Origin: AP-15 sp963777435
GTDB taxonomy: Bacteria; Pseudomonadota; Alphaproteobacteria; ATCC43930; CGMCC-115725
Direction: 5' to 3'
NCBI GenBank assembly: GCA_963777435.1
Contig: CAVZQT010000002.1
Location: forward strand, 744,001-808,000
DNA: 64,000 bases
Position numbers and translations under genes: made by a program. The notes below the pieces were generated by a model that ran no database searches, was not told where the DNA came from, and saw nothing but the letters and a program-made list of their open reading frames with translations. Below, piece after piece: positions 1-8,929 of this stretch (position 1 is its first letter; each line of letters begins with the position of its first letter).

Positions 1-1728
1 GGAAGCCATAATTCGCTTCGCTCGATTTCGGATCGAGATTGTTCGCAGCGGCCCAACTCTCGAATTCGCGGCGGCGGGGTCCGGTCCATTGCGCCCAGCC
101 GATGCCACCTCTATCTGCGGGCTGGCCCTTCTCGTGCGCTGCCGGATCCAAATTGCCGCCGGATTTATAGCCGAGATTGCCGACGAGGCCGGCGGCTTGA
201 TCGGGGGTCAGGTTAAAATCGCGCTGCAGGCGGGTTGATAGTTCGCCGGCTCGCGCTCGGTAGTCGGCGCCGCTCAATGGTTTCGGCGGTTGCGCCCAGG
301 CGCCAACGGTCTCGCCCGGCGCTTGTGCGGGATACCTGGCACAGGACCGGGTGCGGGCTGCGCTGGATAGCCGGGAACGCCGCCAGGGGTTGTGGCGCTG
401 GGTCGGATAGCCTGGCGTTTCTCCGGGCTTCGGGAGGCCCTCGCCGGGCTTGCCTTCCCACCAGTCTTGCAGGTTCCGTTTGACGCGATCGATGCCGCTA
501 TTGAGGCTACCGAAAAGGTCTTGGCCGGCCGCCTTTAATTCGTCCCAGTGCCGGATGATCTCGACCGTCAGAAAGACGACACCGCCAAGCGCCCCCAGCA
601 ATCCGACGCCGGCAAGGCCGCCGGCCCCGGCAAATCCAAGGGCGGCGGTCACCTGGCCGATCGAGGCGACCATGCCGAGGGCCCACTTGCCGGCATAAGT
701 GCTGCAATAACTTCCGCAGCGGTTTTCACTTGGTCAAGGTGATCGATCAGATAGACCAGAGCCTGACCGACTTCGTCGGCACCATCGCGCACGGCTTGCC
801 AGTTGATCCCGCGTATCCACGCGGCGAACTCTGCGGATAGCTGGCGCACCGCGGCGATGATCTGCGGCTGGTGCACGCGGACCCATTCGGCGAACTCGCG
901 GATCATCGGCGTGATCGCTTCGCCGATCGTGGCGCCGATCTGTTCTTTCAGGCTGGTGAAGGCAACAGCGAGCTCGCCGGTCGCTTGGCGGTAGCGCTGC
1001 AGTGCTTGCTGCTGTTGTTCCGACAGCGTCGCGAATTTCTGCGCTTCGGCGAGCCATTGCGGCATTGTCCGGCCGGATCGTTGGAACTGTTCGGCAAGGG
1101 CGGCAAGCGAGTCGGCGCCGAGCCCGGCGGCAGCGCGCGCGCGGTCCATTGGATTGGGCAGCGCATTGATCGCGTCAATCACTTGCGGCAGCACGTCGGC
1201 CGCGGTGCGGAGGTGACCATTGGTGTCGCGAATGGCGATGTTCATTCGGCGGAACCACGCCGCTGCGGTGGGATCACCCAGCTGGGCGCGGCCGAGGCCT
1301 TCGGCTAGCCCTCTGAGGCTCGCGGTCATTTCCTGCGCGTCGCCGCCGGCAAGCTTGGTCGCATTCTGCAGTAGTTCGAGGTTCTGCGAGTCGTACCGAT
1401 CCGCGTCGAATTCAGTGTCAGCGCTTGGCCGAGGTCCTCCCAGCCCTTGACGAGGTTCGTGAGGCCAGCGATCGAGGCGGCCCCGGTAATCGCCCCCATG
1501 ACCGGCACCAGGCGCGCCATTGACGAGAAGCACGCGGCGGCTTCGCGGCCGATCGCACTGAAGCTGTCCGCGACTTTCTTTAAACCCGACAGGTCGACAA
1601 ATTGCTGCATCGCCTTGGCTTGCCGTTCCATCGGCGCGCGCATCTGGCGGATGCGGCGATTGATCGCCTCGATCTGCAGAGGTCGCATTGTCGACGACGG
1701 AAAAGGTAACGCCGTAGCCAGCGGCCAC
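1..1728 (-). pseudogene. Tail tape measure protein with tail-lysozyme domain, frameshifted and cut by the window edge
   Basis: The protein sets tail length and probably helps the tail tip cross the cell wall. I reconstruct it from several frames. The N-terminus starts near a GTG at 1728, moves to a second frame (about 1680-1410), returns (about 1410-690) with long Gln/Ala-rich helices, then enters a third frame that is open from about 690 to base 1. That last part has a Gly/Ala/Val hydrophobic stretch (about 660-555), a Pro-rich linker (about 420-250) and a phage tail-lysozyme-like domain at 1-240, with GNLGYKSGGN and IGWAQWTGPRRREF. The expected Glu of the GYESGG-type motif is Lys here (codon 164-166). 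Just upstream in the same frame (about 1855-1730) is a short Trp-rich stretch resembling a GpE-type tail chaperone. The frames need at least three indels, so this is decay or sequence error. Confidence 0.8.
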
Positions 1729-1857
1729 TGCGTGTCCCGCGCCGCCCGTTGTCGCGCTCAACAATCGGTTCGGCTGTTCCGCCCACCAGCGCAGTTGCGT
1801 CCCGGTCAATTCCCAGGCCCAAGCGGTCCCCAATGCCACAAGTGGGTCAGTCGGCGA

Positions 1858-2208
1858 TCAGTTCGCGCCAGTTTCCGGGCCACGTTCGGTAAAGCGCGCT
1901 AAAAAATCGAAGGCCTCCTCGACCTCGCTGATCCGCATCCGCTTGACTGCCTCGATCGGAACGCCACTGACATTGGAAACAAGCTTCGCCTTGTATTTGC
2001 GAAAGGCGTTGTAGGAAGCGAACCCTTGAATTTCGAGTTCGGCGTTCTCGACTTGGAAGTGGGTCGGTTCCTGCAAACGCATGGTGTCGTAGGTTGTTTT
2101 CGTTGATCTTGACCGGCGGGTTGATCTCCACGTCGAGAGTTTCGGCTCCTCGCCGTCCATGACGTCAAAGCGGCTATTGCCATTGGGCTGCAGCCCGAGC
2201 GCATTCAT
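1858..2208 (-). CDS. Mu gp41-like tail assembly chaperone
   Basis: This small protein lies between the tail tube and tape measure genes, the position of Mu gp41. Its central and C-terminal part (TMRLQEPTHF, then VSGVPIEAVKRMRISEV and a Phe-rich end) matches the tail assembly chaperone pattern of a beta segment followed by a helix with the PI..V.RMR.S motif. Its start overlaps the tube stop by four bases (ATGA). The stretch at about 2085-2145 reads better in the neighbouring frame (EINPPVKINEN), which suggests two compensating indels. Chaperones of this type coat the tape measure before tube polymerisation. Confidence 0.72.
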   Translation of the reverse strand: MNALGLQPNGNSRFDVMDGEEPKLSTWRSTRRSRSTKTTYDTMRLQEPTHFQVENAELEIQGFASYNAFRKYKAKLVSNVSGVPIEAVKRMRISEVEEAFDFLARFTERGPETGAN

Positions 2209-2580
2209 TGTCTATTGCTCCGCGACGGTCTGATGCCGTCGAAGCGCACCTGGAAGGTGCCTTCAGCGGCGCGGACTTCCAGCGCGGCGGTGTTCCACAT
2301 GTTCGATCCGCCGACCACCTTGCCGTTCGCGAGCGTGACGAGGACTTCCACGCACCGCATATCATTAAAGGAACCGACGGTGATCGTCGCCGCTGTCGCG
2401 GAGCGTCGCCTCGATAAAGCCCTGGATCGGCACTTCCGAGAAGCCGTGAACGCTATCGAGGCCAACCAGCGTTTCACGCTTCCAGGGTCGCGGGCGACCA
2501 GGTTACGTCCGAAACCACCATGTAAGCGTTCCGTCGATCGTCAGGCCGGTGATCCCGGCCAGTCTTTCACAAGCAGCCAT
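2205..2580 (-). pseudogene. Mu gpM-like tail tube protein, frameshifted
   Basis: The ATG at 2580 follows a GAGGGG Shine-Dalgarno-like site. The protein begins MAACERLAGITGLTIDGT, then needs a frame change to read AYMVVSDVTWSPATLE, another to read ETLVGLDSVHGFSEVPIQG, and a third to reach VLVTLANGKVV and the end FQVRFDGI. Together these give a tube protein of about 125 residues with the family's order of motifs: VHG..E.P, then LANGK, then F.VRF.G. Three frame changes in 376 bases with all motifs preserved is unusual. The gene should form the inner tube of a contractile tail if intact in vivo. Confidence 0.8.
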
Positions 2581-2593
2581 CGGTTTAGCCCCT

Positions 2594-4079
2594 CTATGAC
2601 TTGCGAAATTGTAGAAGGATGGCGATTTGCCGCAGTTGATTGACGAGATCGACCGGCGCGATAATCTTGACCAGCCCGTTGCCAGCGTCCTCGACGACGA
2701 TGTTCTTCGGCGAATAGGCGCTGAATTCTGCACATACCCAGCGGCTTCCAGCGCTGCGATATTCGCTCACCGTCGAGGCTTGGATCAGTCGGCGCGTTGA
2801 CGCAGTTCGATCCGGCGAGGATCTGGCGTCGTGTCGGAGACGAGCTTTTTCCGCGCGTAGCGGGTCAGCAGATAGTCGTGAGATCGCGCGCGACGAACAT
2901 CAGCCCATACATGGTTTCGACGTCGAGATACTGAGTTATCCGCGGCGCCCGCGGCGTTTTCCTGATACGTCGTACGCCATGCGCTCGATGATCACCGTCC
3001 CGTCGTCGCCGACGCGAGGTCGTGATCATGCCGTCATACAGCAGCGTGTTGCGCTCCCCCATGTCCAGCGGCGAGTGATCGGCGGCGCCTGTAGCAAGTC
3101 GTGTTGATGTATTGCAGCGGCAGGCCGGGGTCGACGCGCAGGCTGGCGGCGCAGGCGGCGGTGATCTCTGTTGCCCATATCCAACCGGGTCGGGACTATC
3201 GTCGAACGCCATCGCCGACATGTGCTGATCGTTGCGTCCGATGACCGAAAGCGGTGCATGCGCCGAGCGTGCCACGATACGCGGTGAAGCACCCGCCATA
3301 GATCATTTCCTCCCACGACCAGCGCCCGACGTCAGTCGGCGAGGAAGCTCTGCATCGCGTTCAACGTTGGTTGTGTCATTGTAGGGCAGGCAGATGAAGT
3401 CGAAGGGTTGGTCGGAGAGGTTGCCCAGCCCGTTGGTGATGGTTGGGTTCGCGGTGCCGCCCGCCATCGGCGCGATGGTCGACGGTCACACCCGGCCGGC
3501 GTATACTCGCCGCCCGCCTGCGCCCTGATAGTTCTGCATCAGTTGAATGTCGTTGCCGGTGAGCCCCTTGTTTTTGGCGGTGAGTTCGAGAGCCGGGGCG
3601 GTTACTGTGCCGGTCACCGCGATGTCGGGATAGGTTGCCATTGCGGCGAGGGTGGCGCTCGCCACGCTGCCGGCGCTATCGCCGGTATCGACCCCGACCC
3701 GGACATTGATCCCGCCGATGTAGAGGTTGATCGTCCCGGGTGCGGTCGCGGTACCGCCGAATGTCACAGTGCCGGTCGCGGCGGCGCCGGCGGCGGCGTC
3801 CTCGAACGGCAATAGCCAAAGGTCGCCGAAATTGTCGCCGGCGAGATAGGCTTGCGCCATCTGCGCCAGGATCGATCCGCGGCCGCAAAGCGTCTGAATC
3901 TGTGCCAGGCTTTGCACCTCGACCGGCTCTTCCGGGGTCGCTGCTCCGGTCGAGAGGATCTGGCCGATGAGCAGACTGCGCTGCAATGTCTGCGCCGTGT
4001 TCGCCTGGCTCGGGTCCATCTCGACATAGACGCCAGGCACCCGATTGCTGTCGGGGTAATAGGTGAAATTGATCGCCAT
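2594..4079 (-). pseudogene. Mu gpL-like contractile tail sheath protein, frameshifted
   Basis: The first 197 residues (4079-3486) are open and start MAINFTYYPDSNRVPGVYVE, a typical sheath N-terminus. After the stop at 3486-3488 the sheath sequence continues: MAGGTANPTITNGLGNLSD at about 3465, MSAMAFDDSPDP at about 3200, YLDVETMYGLMFVARD at about 2920, and a C-terminus reading NQLRQIAILLQFRKS that stops at 2594. The reconstructed length is about 495 residues, normal for the family. Several one-base insertions are needed, for example near 3500. The ATG lies directly after the DUF2635 gene's stop. The sheath contracts to drive the tube into the host. Confidence 0.85.
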
Positions 4080-4283
4080 CTAGGCGGCCCCCTCTTCATC
4101 GCCGCGATGGCGCCCGCTGCGGTGGTGCGGGTGCTCCTCTTCGACGAGCACGACATCGCCGTCGCGCAGTCGCCGGCGCCAATAGAGCGAGGTGTCTGGC
4201 ACCTCGCGCTCGCGATCAGCTGACATCAGCTGCTTGGTGTGCGGGTCGCGCAACGCGCGGCCCTCTGCGAGCCTCACTCTCAT
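4080..4283 (-). CDS. DUF2635 small tail protein (Mu gp38-like)
   Basis: This 67-residue protein starts MRVRLAEGRALRDPHTKQLM and carries VPDTSLYWRRRLRDGDV, the pattern of DUF2635 proteins found just upstream of Mu-like sheath genes. The start overlaps the stop of the upstream gene as ATGA, so translation is probably coupled, and the sheath ATG follows at once. An in-frame start further upstream would place most of the extension inside the neighbouring gene, so the ATG at 4283 is preferred. The precise role is not known. Confidence 0.75.
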   Translation of the reverse strand: MRVRLAEGRALRDPHTKQLMSADREREVPDTSLYWRRRLRDGDVVLVEEEHPHHRSGRHRGDEEGAA

Positions 4284-4870
4284 GGAACCTCCTCCGGGAT
4301 CGGCGTTGCATTCTCGGTGTCGACTTTGATCACGAACGCAGGGTCGTCGACTTCCATGTCCTGCGGCGGCACTTTCCAGCCGTCGACTTCGATGCTGAGC
4401 AGCGGCACGGAGTCCAGTGTCCAGGCATCGCTGTCGTCGAGCAGATAGTTCAGGGCGAATTCCCACTGGTAAAAAAGCCGGGCGCGGTCGAGATCGAGAA
4501 AGCGGCCGCCGTGAAACCAGAAGCCCTGGTTATTCTGGGTAATGCAGGTTCCCGGCACCCAGTTGAGGATCGCGTGGAATATCGCGGCCTCGATGGCGTC
4601 GTATTGCATCGCCGGATCCTGGCCACGGCGATCGGTGCGCGCGTCGAGCTCGACAATGACGCCCACGACCTTCCGCACAAATTGATAGAGGCCGACCATC
4701 GCACTGTTGCCGTCCGAGTCCTGGTCGAGCGGCACGACGTAGGCCGCCGGCAGCGGCATCGAAGCATTGTAATTCTGCAGACCGAGGCGGAAATCCGCGA
4801 CACCGGCGACGCGCCCCGCGAACGGCGGGCAGTAGGCGCGCAGCTGCTGGATCGTCGCGTCGAGGATCAC
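4280..4870 (-). CDS. Gp37-like tail terminator or tail completion protein
   Basis: The 196-residue protein has an N-terminal helix (IQQLRAYCPPFAGRVAGVAD), a segment with AAYVVPLDQDSDGN, and a central part that tests the strand-helix-strand pattern of Mu gp37-like proteins. It lies immediately upstream of the DUF2635-sheath pair, which is the gp37-gp38-gp39 order of Mu. A role in capping the tail tube or joining it to the neck is inferred from the family and position. The C-terminus is acidic. Start and stop overlap neighbours by four bases. Confidence 0.65.
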   Translation of the reverse strand: MILDATIQQLRAYCPPFAGRVAGVADFRLGLQNYNASMPLPAAYVVPLDQDSDGNSAMVGLYQFVRKVVGVIVELDARTDRRGQDPAMQYDAIEAAIFHAILNWVPGTCITQNNQGFWFHGGRFLDLDRARLFYQWEFALNYLLDDSDAWTLDSVPLLSIEVDGWKVPPQDMEVDDPAFVIKVDTENATPIPEEVP

Positions 4871-5409
4871 TTCGTCGCGCGCCAGACGAGCCCGTTTTCG
4901 AATGCCTTACGCACGCGATTTGTAAGGCTAGGCGCCTCGATCTTCATCACGCGGTCGAGGTGGGGCCGTGGCGCCAGCACGCGCGCGGTGTAGGCGCTGC
5001 GGGCACGGTGGCGGCGCTGTTGCGCGCGCGACGCGGAGGCGCGCTTGCCGGGGTTGCCGCCGCCCTGCGCGCCGGTTTCGAGGAACAGTGCATAGAATTG
5101 ACGCTCGCGCACCGCGAAACCATTTCCGTCCGGGAACGGATAGACACGGACCGATTTGCGTAAGTTGCCCGAGACCTGCACCGGTGGGTCTCCGGCAGCG
5201 GACGCCCGATAAGGCCCTTTTCGATATGCCCCGCGGTAGGCGGCCCCCCCGCCGCCGCGATATACCCTCCCGCTCCCGGAGCTCGCGCTGATCAGCCGAC
5301 GATCCTTGGCTGCGATATCACCACCGGCGCTGCGCATCAGCGCCTTCAGCTGGCGCTTGTCGAGCGCCACTTCGGCCCACGAGGTGATCGCCAGCTTCAG
5401 CGATGACAC
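4867..5409 (-). CDS. HK97 gp10-like neck/tail completion protein
   Basis: Basic protein of about 180 residues with an N-terminal helix (LDKRQLKALMRSAGGDIAA), a Gly/Tyr-rich loop, then VSGNLRKSVRVYPFPDGNGF and the FYALFLETGAQ motif followed by a basic patch. This is the layout of HK97 gp10-type proteins at the head-tail junction. I chose the GTG at 5409, four bases after the upstream stop. A longer frame to 5442 would overlap that gene. The distal RPHLDRVMK segment is also typical. Confidence 0.65.
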   Translation of the reverse strand: MSSLKLAITSWAEVALDKRQLKALMRSAGGDIAAKDRRLISASSGSGRVYRGGGGAAYRGAYRKGPYRASAAGDPPVQVSGNLRKSVRVYPFPDGNGFAVRERQFYALFLETGAQGGGNPGKRASASRAQQRRHRARSAYTARVLAPRPHLDRVMKIEAPSLTNRVRKAFENGLVWRATK

Positions 5410-5413
5410 GTGC

Positions 5414-5908
5414 TCAGTGCACCGCCGGCGGGTTTTCCGCAAACACCTGCTCGCGCTCGGCGTCGCTGTCGGTTTCTGTCATCAGCGCCTTTTCCAGTTC
5501 GCATTCGAGCTCGACAAAGCGCTTGCGGCCGGCGAGCTCCTTTATCCGGCGCACGCGGTAGAGCTCGGTGCGCAGAGTGAGATCGTTCGGCCGCGTGGTT
5601 GTGCGCATGATCACATTCGTGTTCTCGACGTAGTCGGCCCAGCGCACGCGAATGAGGTGAGTCACGGGAATGTCGATCTGCGCACTGTTGTAGAAGGTGG
5701 TCGGATAGGTCGGCTGAATATCCGCGTGCATGACGCCGACCAGCACCAGGCTTTCGGAGATCGCCGAATTGGTGGCAGACGGCGCCTGGTCGCGCCGGTA
5801 CAGGCTGACCTGCCAGCGCAGTGCAGCTATCCCGTTTGATGCCGGCAGCGAGCCGGCCGGGTTGTCGGCTATGGGATCACCACCAGGCTGGGATTGAGCC
5901 GGGCCCAC
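5414..5908 (-). CDS. Head-tail adaptor/joining protein
   Basis: The core from about residue 30 (ALRWQVSLYRRDQAP) through the THLIRVRWADYVENTNVI segment and the RTELYRVRRIKELAGRKRFVE tail fits small beta-rich phage head-tail joining proteins. It lies between the connector genes and the gp10-like gene, where such an adaptor is expected. The first 13 or so codons overlap the upstream gene, so the real start may be later. The last 25 residues are acidic. Confidence 0.6.
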   Translation of the reverse strand: MGPAQSQPGGDPIADNPAGSLPASNGIAALRWQVSLYRRDQAPSATNSAISESLVLVGVMHADIQPTYPTTFYNSAQIDIPVTHLIRVRWADYVENTNVIMRTTTRPNDLTLRTELYRVRRIKELAGRKRFVELECELEKALMTETDSDAEREQVFAENPPAVH

Positions 5909-6258
5909 GCATTGAATGAATTGTAGAGCTCGGTCGAAATCCGGAGGCGCGATTCAAGCAGCCGCGAGCCGCCGTTGTTGGTGGCAAGCCAGGTCAGGAA
6001 TTCGTCGATAGGCCCGCGCAACATATCCGGCACGAGAACAGACGGATTTGCAAAACTCGCCCATTGCGGCGACAGCATCGCACCCGGCTGCGCCGGCAAC
6101 GGCAGCTGGCCGATAATCACTGGACGCGGATCAGCAGCATCGCCGGTCTCGTCAACGTTCCAGCCGAGCAGCTGGCTGTCGTAAAGCCGCGCCCATGTGT
6201 CGGACTGGTGGGCATACTCGATCGAGATGATGATGCCGGTTCCGGGGATTACTTGCAT
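5869..6258 (-). CDS. Phage structural protein of unknown function
   Basis: I do not recognise the family. The ATG at 6258 is preceded by GAGAGGA at a good distance and gives 129 residues starting MQVIPGTGIIISIEYA. The protein has a proline-rich middle (VIIGQLPLPAQPGAML) and a C-terminal helix with several Trp and Leu. It is co-oriented and nearly overlapping with connector genes on both sides, so it is probably part of the head-tail interface. Confidence 0.55.
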   Translation of the reverse strand: MQVIPGTGIIISIEYAHQSDTWARLYDSQLLGWNVDETGDAADPRPVIIGQLPLPAQPGAMLSPQWASFANPSVLVPDMLRGPIDEFLTWLATNNGGSRLLESRLRISTELYNSFNAWARLNPSLVVIP

Positions 6259-6277
6259 GATCGATATCCTCTCGAAA

Positions 6278-6907
6278 TCATCCGGCAAACTGCCAGAGGC
6301 GGTAGGGCGCCATCAGGTTGAAGGCGGCTTGCGGGATCGCGGTGTCGACGTCGCCGCGGTTTTCGTAAAGGGATGCGGTCACCATCAGAATGCCGTGCTT
6401 GATCGGCCCCGGCACCGTGTCAGGCGTGTCGCCATAGCCGGCGGTGTACTGCATCGACATGCTGTAGGCCGGGATCATCGGCACCAGCGGCGCTTTGAGC
6501 ATGATTTGCCCCGGATCAGCACCGAGATTTAGCACATAGTCGTCGGGGTCGGCCGGCTGCATGTCATTGACCTGGCCCCACAGCACTGCGGAAACGTCAA
6601 TGCACGGGGCTCGAGGAATGGAAATCGGCCGCCGGATAACCGGAGGCCAGTTCAGCGGAAACACGATCAGCGACTGCGGCACCAATGGCGAGGCGGTCGG
6701 CGGCGGAGAGTTGGTGATCGTGTACAAAAGCTCTTGCGTGATGCAGGCGCGGTTGAGCCACGCTTCGAGAAGCTCGCGCGCACTCGCGGCGTACATCGCG
6801 AGCAGGTCGTCATCGTAATCGGAATCGACACGGCAGTGGCGCTTGACTGTGTCGAGATCGACCGGCTCAACCACCGGCGGAGTGATGACGCGCAGCGCGG
6901 CGAACAC
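6278..6907 (-). CDS. gp6-like head-tail connector protein
   Basis: The N-terminus (EPVDLDTVKRHCRVDSDYDD, then LLAMYAASARELLEAWLNRA) is the hallmark of HK97 gp6-like connectors, which form the ring under the portal. The protein has 209 residues, with a C-terminal segment PIKHGILMVTASLYENRGD that is also conserved in the family. It sits downstream of the capsid and one small gene, as in HK97-type modules. Confidence 0.82.
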   Translation of the reverse strand: MFAALRVITPPVVEPVDLDTVKRHCRVDSDYDDDLLAMYAASARELLEAWLNRACITQELLYTITNSPPPTASPLVPQSLIVFPLNWPPVIRRPISIPRAPCIDVSAVLWGQVNDMQPADPDDYVLNLGADPGQIMLKAPLVPMIPAYSMSMQYTAGYGDTPDTVPGPIKHGILMVTASLYENRGDVDTAIPQAAFNLMAPYRLWQFAG

Positions 6908-6909
6908 GC

Positions 6910-7155
6910 CTACATCCCGTCGTCGCTAGCTCCGCCGCGGCGCCGCGGCGGCTCGCGTGACGGCCGCATCGCGAACTCGGCGCCAGCCGGGATCGGCTGC
7001 TCTCGGGCGGCGATATTGACCGCTTCGGCAACCCCCTTCGCGACCAGCTGTTGCGACATCCGCGCGGGGAAGGTCGCAACGTCGCCGGTGAAGTAGTTGT
7101 TCCACCGGCGCACAAAGCGAACAGCGAGGCTGCCCGCCGTTCTCTGGGTATTCAT
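6910..7155 (-). CDS. Small phage protein after the capsid gene
   Basis: An 81-residue protein starting MNTQRTAGSLAVRFVRRWNN with a basic C-terminus (REPPRRRGGASDD). Its start overlaps the capsid stop by four bases and it ends two bases before the connector gene, so it belongs to the same coupled operon. I cannot assign a function. Similar small proteins occur after capsid genes in alphaproteobacterial prophages, where roles such as decoration or connector accessory are possible but unproven. Confidence 0.55.
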   Translation of the reverse strand: MNTQRTAGSLAVRFVRRWNNYFTGDVATFPARMSQQLVAKGVAEAVNIAAREQPIPAGAEFAMRPSREPPRRRGGASDDGM

Positions 7156-8870
7156 CGTGAGGCGCTACTCCCGCCACCGCGGCGCCCGCCATTCTCGGGC
7201 GGGGGCGGCGGCGGTGCTGCGGCTTCCTCGGCTGTCGTGCCGCCCGGGTGAAGATAGGCCGGCAAGGTCGAGAGCGGCCCATCGAATGCTGAGGTCATCG
7301 CCGCTCCCGGATCGTAGAGGGTTGGCGGCGCGTCGGCGCCGGTGGCGACCGCTGGCCAGTTCGACGGCGCGTGGCTCCAATGTGGGTTGAGCGGCTGGGT
7401 CGAGTACGGCGCGCCGGCCGAACCGGGCAGACCGGTAAACATCCAGTCGGTCGTGGTGCCGATCGCCAAGCTCTGAAGATGGCGCATGTTGAAATCGTGC
7501 TCCGAGATCACCCGGAACAGCGACTGATCGCGCTGAAAGGTCGAGACGATGGCGCCGTCGGTGCCGTAGTACGCAGCCACGTCGGAGGCGTCGACCATGA
7601 CGTTCATGGTGTCGCCAATGATCGTGTCTGCCATATCGACCAGATAGAACTCTGAGCCGTTGCCGGCGCCGAGGTTGGTCGGAATTTGCTGCGAGGTGTA
7701 GAAGGGGAAGCCCTCGAGCCGGCCGTTGTTGATCTCTTCGCGGTAGTAAAACGAACCGACCGAGTCGCGGCGCGTCTTGATGTACTCGATCAGGGTCGGC
7801 GCGAAAAACCAGGTCGGCTTGATCATGCGGGACATGCCGTTGACCAGGACCAGCTTCATCGCCGCCAGTGCTGCGACAACCGCGTTCAGATCATCGCCGG
7901 GGTTGGCGCCCTTCACCGGAATGACCAGCACGTTTGCCGGCAAGACCAGGCTGCGCCAGCCAATCGGCGTCTTGTTGGTGCCGTCGCCGCGCAGGAAGGC
8001 GAGATCCTCACGCCGCGCGATGCCCTGGATTAGATCGTCGCGCACAATGGCCTCGATACCGATCGGCGCACGCCGAATGAGGTCATTCGAAACCGGCACC
8101 ATCGCCGTGAGTTTCTTGGCGAACAGGTCGAGATCGTCGAACTGTTCTTCGGAGATGCTGATGTCGTCGAGCTCGCCCTGATAGGCCGCGGTCGAGCCGC
8201 CGGCGAGACGCGGGATCGTCAGATTGCCCATCGGCATTTGCACCGTGGTCGGCCCGGCTGCTCTGACCACGACATTGGCGCGCAAGAGCTCAATCAGTTC
8301 GCTCATAAAGTCTTGCGGGATCAGCGCACCGCCTTCGGAGACGACGGTCGTGTTCAGCGCGCGGGTCACAATGTCGTCGCCGAACCGGTTCTGAATAAAC
8401 TCGCAAGCCTTCTCGCGGCCGTTCCACTTGGCGTGGAGCACGCCGATCATAAAGCGGGCGATCTGGAAACCGGGCCCGATCGAGCCATGCCCCTTCGGCC
8501 GTGCGTAGACGCGCACGCCACCGGGGGTGATCACGCCGTGCATGCTGGCGAGGCCCTTGCCGTCATACGGCCCGAAGCGCTTGTCATCGTCATCGTCCGG
8601 CTTGTCCTTTGGCTTGTCGTCGTCGTCGCCACCCTCGGCTTTGCCCTCATCATCGGGGGCACTGGCCATCATCAGGGTCTCGAGGCGGGTGATCCGGCCT
8701 TCGATGTCGGCAATCGCGTCCTTCAAATCGTCAAAGGCGGCGCTGCTCTCCTCGGACATCGCCTCGCCGTCAGGACGCTCTTCGTCCTGTTTGACGAGGA
8801 TCCGCATCTCTTCAACAAGCTTGGCGCGTTTGTGCTTAAGCTCGTGCAGCTTGTCGCGATCGACTTGCAT
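7152..8870 (-). CDS. HK97-fold major capsid protein
   Basis: This 572-residue protein is long for the family. Residues 1-65 form a charged coiled-coil scaffold (delta) domain. Residues about 70-95 are an acidic Asp/Lys linker (DDDDKPKDKPDDDDDK). The HK97 capsid core follows from about residue 165 (VVSEGGALIPQDFMSELIEL) through TVQMPMGNLTIPRLAGGSTA to a C-terminal VISEHDFNMRHLQSLAIG. After the core comes an extra tail of about 100 residues that ends in polyproline and Gly/Arg/Ser. The protease gene directly upstream should remove the scaffold. The C-terminal tail is not part of the usual fold and may be surface-exposed. Confidence 0.9.
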   Translation of the reverse strand: MQVDRDKLHELKHKRAKLVEEMRILVKQDEERPDGEAMSEESSAAFDDLKDAIADIEGRITRLETLMMASAPDDEGKAEGGDDDDKPKDKPDDDDDKRFGPYDGKGLASMHGVITPGGVRVYARPKGHGSIGPGFQIARFMIGVLHAKWNGREKACEFIQNRFGDDIVTRALNTTVVSEGGALIPQDFMSELIELLRANVVVRAAGPTTVQMPMGNLTIPRLAGGSTAAYQGELDDISISEEQFDDLDLFAKKLTAMVPVSNDLIRRAPIGIEAIVRDDLIQGIARREDLAFLRGDGTNKTPIGWRSLVLPANVLVIPVKGANPGDDLNAVVAALAAMKLVLVNGMSRMIKPTWFFAPTLIEYIKTRRDSVGSFYYREEINNGRLEGFPFYTSQQIPTNLGAGNGSEFYLVDMADTIIGDTMNVMVDASDVAAYYGTDGAIVSTFQRDQSLFRVISEHDFNMRHLQSLAIGTTTDWMFTGLPGSAGAPYSTQPLNPHWSHAPSNWPAVATGADAPPTLYDPGAAMTSAFDGPLSTLPAYLHPGGTTAEEAAAPPPPPPENGGRRGGGSSASR

Positions 8871-8929
8871 ATTCAGTGCCCTCCTCTTGCTCGCGATAGG
8901 AAAGCAGATCGCGGCCCCTGCTTTCTTGG

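Noticed and set aside
1726..2208. Programmed frameshift between the tail chaperone and a GpE-like extension
   Set aside because: Such a shift is known in many tailed phages and the arrangement is suggestive, but I see no slippery heptamer near 1858 and the region has unrelated indels.
3486..3488. In-frame TGA in the sheath gene as recoding or a programmed frameshift
   Set aside because: Several other indels are needed in the same gene and no slippery sequence is present. Damage or sequence error is simpler.
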